A stretch of DNA of 64,000 nt. Source: Chaenocephalus aceratus (lineage: Eukaryota; Chordata; Actinopteri; Perciformes; Channichthyidae). Numbering within the stretch: position 1 is the stretch's first letter; each line of letters starts with the position of its first letter. The notes under the pieces are model-generated. The model was not told the origin of the DNA. It saw nothing but the letters and a program-made list of their open reading frames with translations, and did no database searches. The stretch lies in assembly GCA_023974075.1 (NCBI GenBank), contig JAMFTG010000150.1:1-64000 (forward strand). The letters are read 5' to 3'. Shown here piece by piece: positions 59,308 to 64,000 of the stretch. The translations under genes were made by a program, and so were the position numbers.

Positions 59308-59503
59308 CTGTCGTCCAAAACCAGAATAAGTTCCCCGGTTTTGAAGGTCAGCTCGTTGTCTTCGGCCGCTTCGAAGTCGTACAGCGCTCGCACCTTCCGG
59401 GCCTCCTGCCCCCCGTTGGTGTAGGTCGGGGGGTCAGAGGTCAGGGCCATGGGTCGCGTCTCCACCTGCTGCTTCTTCTGCTCCTGCAAGGACAGCTCGA
59501 TGG
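59308..59503 (-). CDS. stam2: STAM2 exon, UIM end and first half of SH3
   Basis: A 196-bp exon that starts within the ubiquitin-interacting motif ([13 protein letters not shown]) and continues through a short linker ([11 protein letters not shown]) into the SH3 domain ([19 protein letters not shown], then [10 protein letters not shown]). The ALYDFEA motif and acidic RT loop are visible. Acceptor CTCTCCAG (59504), donor GTAACG (59307). Phase 1 in, phase 2 out, consistent with both neighbours. Direct, family-diagnostic match to STAM proteins. Confidence 0.96.
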
Positions 59504-59916
59504 CTGGAGAGGTGGAGGGAGGAGAGACAAGTTATTATTTGCCCCTTTTGTTTGTGTGTTTTTTCCACCATGTAAAGCGGCCTTGGGTCCTTTGAAGGCG
59601 ACTTAATCTATCAGTCTGATTGACTTGTTAGCACATGAGCAGCACACTAGATGGGGATAATCAATAAGGCAGGAAACAAAGCAACCTTTTGATGCATTAT
59701 AGGAACATAAAACCTAGTCGATAAATAATCAAAACTGTTGTACTCATAAAAGATAAGTATGCTTCTGAGTATACTTGTCCAAACTAATAATAACAAGCCG
59801 TACAAATTCAGTACTGTAGTTGGAAAATATGCATCTGTGGTAAAAAACGAATCTATTTAGAACAAATGAAGCGCGCTAACGATCATAAAGGTGTGTGTGT
59901 AAATGAGAGACATTAC

Positions 59917-59986
59917 CTTTGGCCAGGTTGTCCTCGTCATCCAAGGCTTTGCCCGCAACAGGTGTGCTGCCCTTTGTGCTGGACCC
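59917..59986 (-). CDS. stam2: STAM2 exon, start of ubiquitin-interacting motif
   Basis: A 70-bp exon: a Gly/Ser/Thr linker ([14 protein letters not shown]) followed by LDDEDNLAK; with the next exon this makes [15 protein letters not shown], a canonical UIM (acidic start, central Ala, conserved Ser). It binds ubiquitinated cargo. Acceptor TTGCACACAG (59987), donor GTAATG (59916). Phase 0 in. The upstream exon as assembled ends in phase 1, a mismatch treated as a finding. Confidence 0.9.
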
Positions 59987-60015
59987 CTGTGTGCAAGATA
60001 CAAACATAAGGTCAC

Positions 60016-60017
<2 letters not shown>

Positions 60018-60086
<69 letters not shown>

Positions 60087-60465
60087 GTGTCTCTGTGCGT
60101 CTGTGTGTGCGTCTGTGTGTGTCTGTGTGTGTGTGTGTGTGTGTGTATGTGTCTGTGTGCGTGCGTGTGTGTGTCTGTGTGTGTGTCTGTGTGTGTGTCT
60201 GTGCGTGTGTCTGTGGTATCTGTGCGTATCTGTGCGTGTCTGTGTGTGTGTTCTTCTGTGTGTGCGTCTGTGTGTGTGTCTCTGTCTGTGTGCGTGTCTC
60301 TGTGTGTGTGTGTCTGTGCGTGTCTCTGTGTGTGTGTCTCTGTGTGCGTGTGTCTGTGTACGTGTCTCTGTGTGTGTGTGTGTGTGTCTCTGTGTGTGTG
60401 TGTGTGTGTGTCTCTGTGTGCGTGTCTCTGTGTGTGTGCGTGTGTCTGTGTGTGTGTGTGTTTAC
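60018..60465. repeat. (GT)n with GTCTCT/GTGCGT variants, 450 bp
   Basis: Pure GT to about 60083, then TCTGTGTGTGCG-type mixed units. Starts about 30 bp upstream (minus sense) of the STAM2 UIM exon acceptor, so it lies in the branch-point and pyrimidine-tract region. Confidence 0.97.
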
Positions 60466-61294
60466 ACTAAAGCATTAACCCTCTGGAGTCGAAGGGTATT
60501 TTCTCCATTTTTAGATGTTTCCTTAAAGGCTAGAAGTGGCAAAACAGCTACTTTAGTGCCACCTGCAGGTTATGTTTGGTACTACATGTTGTACTACTAA
60601 CATTTTCATTGATGTATGATTAATAAAGACGGTGTGGAAGTCACCTCGTCTTGTTTTATCAGTTGGGTGTTGAGAAAGATTATAATTTATATTCCCTTCA
60701 AGCAGTGGACTCCGGAGAACAGGAAACCTAATGGGTGCAGTATTTTATTCCAACTAAAAGTGGGACCTTGACTGACAGTGAAGCAAGAATTCAGAAAAAG
60801 GCCCCCCACAGAGAGGTAAACGATGAGGGCGGACATCTTTTGTTTGAACAGCTTGATAGTACGAGTCTGAACAGAAACAAAACAAATGCTTCCCGTCTAC
60901 AAATGATATCAAAGTTGAGCACGATCGACGGCTGAAGGTAAATACTGAGAAACGGAGTCCCGGCTGGAGTCCCACGACCTGCTGCTGTTAGCTCATCAGC
61001 TGACACGGATTAAATGTCAGACCTGCTGCCTCACGAGCCACCTGCTCCCCATTAGAGCTGCTCTACCACAACATTATACACACCAACAACAACAACAACA
61101 CAATGAAGCACAGCCAGTGGCAACAACGTGAGGATCAGATTAGCCACAGTGATGTTTTTATTTGAATGCTCTTAGCCGTCTGTTTACACTGGTAATAAAA
61201 GGGGTGGCTCAGAGTGCCGTTGTAACCATAGCGACTGTTTTACATACGGTAAACAACTGCTTCAAACAACAGACAGGAAGTGAAACTATATAAG

Positions 61295-61400
61295 TTTAAA
61301 GAGGCCCTATTTTGCTTTTTCAAGTGTTCCCTTTCCTGTAGTGTGTTATGTAGGTTTGAGTGCATGTAAATGGTCTGCAAAGTCTAAAATCCCTGGTGTT
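61295..61400 (+). mobile_element. family-3 element left-end fragment
   Basis: TTTAAAGAGGCCCTATTTTG, TTCCCTTTCCTGTAGTGTGT and GAGTGCATGTAAATGGTCTG, the family's left end, truncated after about 100 bp. Confidence 0.7.
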
Positions 61401-62976
61401 CCCTCTAGACCGGGGTTTCTCTGAATTTGGGGCATGGCGACTGCAATCTACCGGTAATTCACCTCCAACAACACCACTTCAAAAAGGATCTGAATGTACC
61501 CTTTAAGAGGTATTCAGTTAGCATCTCTCAAAGTTAAGCTATAGTTTGAAGGGACTTAACCAATAAAAAAACACTCGCGGACCACCTAACTCCACAAATA
61601 TCCCAAAACACATCGTTTTTTACAAATCGCCTGAAAATGGTACAAACAAGTGGCAGCATGTGTGATGAAGGTGCTTATCTGGGCTATATCATGCAATCAA
61701 AAGTGAAACTTAAGCTCGTTCCATTGCGGAGATATTCCCGCGAGAGTGCGGAAAACTTAAATAAATAAATGTATTCCAAATGTGAAATTTTACCAATATA
61801 CTCACTGACCACCAGGGGGCGCTCACGGACCACACTTTGAGAAGCACTGCTTTAGGGGTTTCTAATGTTTTGTCCGCAGCATTTACAAAGATAAGGTGTT
61901 TAAAATATACTTTTATCGACCAACACAGACCATAAAACAAAGTCTGTCAACTAACAACAGAAGCAGAGCCACCGAGAGAGACTCTGACTACAGATGAGAC
62001 ATTTTGTAGGTCAGTGACAACCGGAGAACAAAGTCCACTTCAACCCTTAACACACGTTTAAGGTGTTGCATAATACATCCCACATCGAACAGAGAACCCG
62101 CTCCGTCGACAGTGACGAGGGCAGTCCTGATCTCAGGACGTAAACTCGCATAACTACCAATTATGGGAAATATGCGAAGAGGAAATTCCACAGTCAGCAC
62201 AGACAGACAAGCTCCACCCAGCCTGACCCTTCACAACACACACATTCATGACCCTTCACACAACACACACATTCATGATCGCCTCTGGCTAGACAAGAAG
62301 CATCCACACACACTTCTTCTGCTATTGTGGTCAAAGTGAATTAGGAAACCAGCGAAACACGGCGTGGGAAAACTGACACGTGATGAAGTTATAAAATGCA
62401 GTTTACAACAAAAACTCTTCGGCAAGCAAAACTAAATATAGCCCTTTTTATTCGTAATGAAATGTGGCAACCACTTTCCTGCTTTCTTAGAGACCAGCCT
62501 AGTCCATGTTAAAAGCTCAATAATGAAAGCTTAACATGAATTGTTTATGTTTTTAAAGATATTTCTGCCCAATCTTTTGTGTACAAAGGAGGCATGAGAG
62601 CTAAACGAGGGACCTGCTTTCAGGACAGTTTGGTTCTTTTCTGAGGATGTTTGGGGGGAAATGTTGAGATAATTGTAATGTTGATGTGTAGTCAGCTGTT
62701 TTGTATCAATTAGTTTAGGCTATGAATTAAAAAGACCAGAGAACACGCATCATTACGTTTTTTACCTGTGCCCCTTGGTTCAATATAACTAATTGTACTA
62801 GGTGAAAAAGTGATACACACACTTGTACTCGTCTTTACATTTTGTATTTCTGACATCTGTGCTTGTCTGGTGAAGCCATGTGTATATATATATCTATATA
62901 TATACTATATATCAGAATGAGCCAAGACCGCACATGTTTGCGCTGTGGACCATAACATTAATCCTGATGTAAACAC
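61401..62976. other. STAM2 intron, no further exon seen
   Basis: Inspected for the phase-correcting exon suggested by the 62979/59986 mismatch. No short frame with clear splice sites and STAM similarity was found. Includes a repeat word CAGGGGGCGCTCACGGACCA (61812) and AT-rich DNA. Confidence 0.5.
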
Positions 62977-62978
62977 AC

Positions 62979-63127
62979 CTGTCCTGATGGGGAAGGGAAG
63001 CTGAATGCCCTCCTCCTTCAGAGTCTTGATGGTGGCGCTGATCAGGCTGAGCTGTGGGATCCTTCTGGAGCCTTCAGCCCACTCCACCATCAGAGCCTTC
63101 AGCTTCTCACACACCTTAGGGTGGGGC
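62979..63127 (-). CDS. stam2: STAM2 exon, C-terminal part of VHS domain
   Basis: Reads [20 protein letters not shown] then [20 protein letters not shown], the last helices of the STAM VHS domain, which binds ubiquitin and sits at the N-terminus of the protein. Acceptor CTCTGCAG (63128) and donor GTGTGT (62978). As assembled both edges are one base long for the expected phase: CCCC before CAC gives Pro where STAM has Ala (GCC CAC), and the exit phase does not fit the UIM exon. A donor two bases further (GTGTTT at 62976) would repair the exit. Earlier VHS exons are right of the window. Confidence 0.92.
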
Positions 63128-63260
63128 CTGCAGAGAACACAACGTAACATTATTGTTGCTCTATCCATCCTGTGTCTTTGTGCCAGAAGGAGACCATGAT
63201 CCTTGCCCAAAGACAAACATAGTTATGGACAGTGTTGGGACTAACGCGTTACAAAGTAGA

Positions 63261-63532
63261 TTTTGTAAGTTTACCCACTTACAAAGAAATTAACAGTCTG
63301 TCAATGTTATGGTAGGTTTATACAAACAGTGAGAGTAAGAATATCAAAAAGAAATCCAGAAATTGAGGAAATCAAACTTATTTTTCACAGTTAAATGCAA
63401 ATCTATTTGTATCTTTTATATAATGTCAATTTCTGGATTTTCTTTTTGATATTCTTACTCTCACTGTTTTGTATAAACCTACCATAACAATGACAGACTG
63501 TTACTTTCTTGTAAGTGAGTAAACTTACAAAA
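63261..63532. repeat. snap-back inverted repeat, about 105-bp arms
   Basis: Left arm 63261-63365 (ATTTTGTAAGTTTACCCACT ... AAATCCAGAAATTGA) is the near-exact complement of 63426-63532, with a 60-bp AT-rich spacer. Flanked by GTTGGGACTAACGCGTTACA at the left, a word of hAT-like MITEs. Confidence 0.92.
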
Positions 63533-63589
63533 TCAGCGGGCGATCCAATCAGCGTTTCCGTCAGGGGGGGGGTCTTGCCGTCATTTGAC

Positions 63590-63992
63590 GCCGTTATTCA
63601 GCTCGGAACGCCCTGAACTCGAGCCGAGGGCGTCCAAAAAAATAAATAATTTGAGAGAAGATCGAGAGTTTTTAATCACTTGAAATGACGAAAAGGAAAA
63701 AGGACAAGGACATCCCTCTGTTGGAGGGGCAAAGGAGTGGGATTCTTTTCGCCGCCAGCAAAGCGTGTTCCTGTGACGGAAAGTGTCCTGCCGGCGAGCC
63801 TTGACGGGGGGGGGAGCTAGTGGAACACGCGGCGTGAACTGCGAGCGCCGGAGCCTCGCAGCGGCGAAACTGAGGCTCCGTAGTAAACTGTGGTGACATG
63901 AAGAGCCGTTTGGGAGCCGAAAGACTCTTCTTGGTGAGCCGAGCCAAATGATCCGGCTCACTAAAAAGAGCCGGAATTCCCATCACTAATAC
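63590..63992 (-). mobile_element. hAT-like element, one end visible
   Basis: Minus sense starts TTAGTGATGGGAATTCCGGC, TCTTTTTAGTGAGCCGGATC, a frequent hAT terminus in vertebrates. GC-rich interior with CGCGGCGTGAACTGCGAGCG. The matching other end was not identified (perhaps near 63540-63600). Confidence 0.5.
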
Positions 63993-64000
63993 GTAAAGAG

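Overview
This is a vertebrate, almost certainly ray-finned (percomorph-like) fish, nuclear genomic window. Two split genes with GT/AG introns and vertebrate-specific protein families lie on the minus strand. Everything between their short exons is dense interspersed and simple repeat DNA typical of teleosts: small TTAA-flanked and hAT-like DNA elements, long CA/GT tracts and minisatellites. No bacterial or phage features, operons or CRISPR arrays are present.

Genes. From right to left (the direction of transcription) the window holds the 3' three quarters of STAM2, an endosomal-sorting adaptor, in ten exons from 63127 down to a stop at 47719. These cover the VHS tail, UIM, both SH3 exons, the GAT/coiled-coil core and a Pro/Gln/Tyr tail with a ten-glutamine run. 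Then comes the 5' part of CACNB4, a voltage-gated calcium channel beta-4 subunit: a probable first exon ending at 40714, then exons at 36905-36988, 2502-2621 and 12-134, with an alternative first exon at 18879-18924. The start of STAM2 lies beyond the right edge and the rest of CACNB4 beyond the left edge. CACNB4 and STAM2 are also neighbours in the same orientation in mammals (from memory of human 2q23), which supports both identifications. I derived exon borders by matching splice sites and reading phase by eye.

Repeats. Four arrays of one 57-bp minisatellite (3588-5843, 28662-29098, 43142-45397, 57379-58472) sit inside copies of a single small transposon-like family. Other copies of that family in the window carry only a single, unexpanded version of the unit. 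A 37-bp minisatellite at 27030-27955 appears to have grown from a different TTAA element family, another 37-bp array (6555-7466) lies in a third context, and a GT tract at 41541-41650 has grown inside one of three copies of a fourth family. The window is therefore a good exhibit of tandem repeats born inside non-autonomous transposons. Several elements show perfect or near-perfect target-site duplications, and nesting lets insertion order be read from empty sites.

Caveats. At several exon junctions (STAM2 53886, STAM2 62979/63127, CACNB4 18879) the phase is off by one base at short homopolymers. Consensus errors in the assembly are the simplest explanation. Most long open frames in the window are simple-repeat translations and are not reported as genes. 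I found no convincing new protein-coding system; the most interesting material is the repeat biology.
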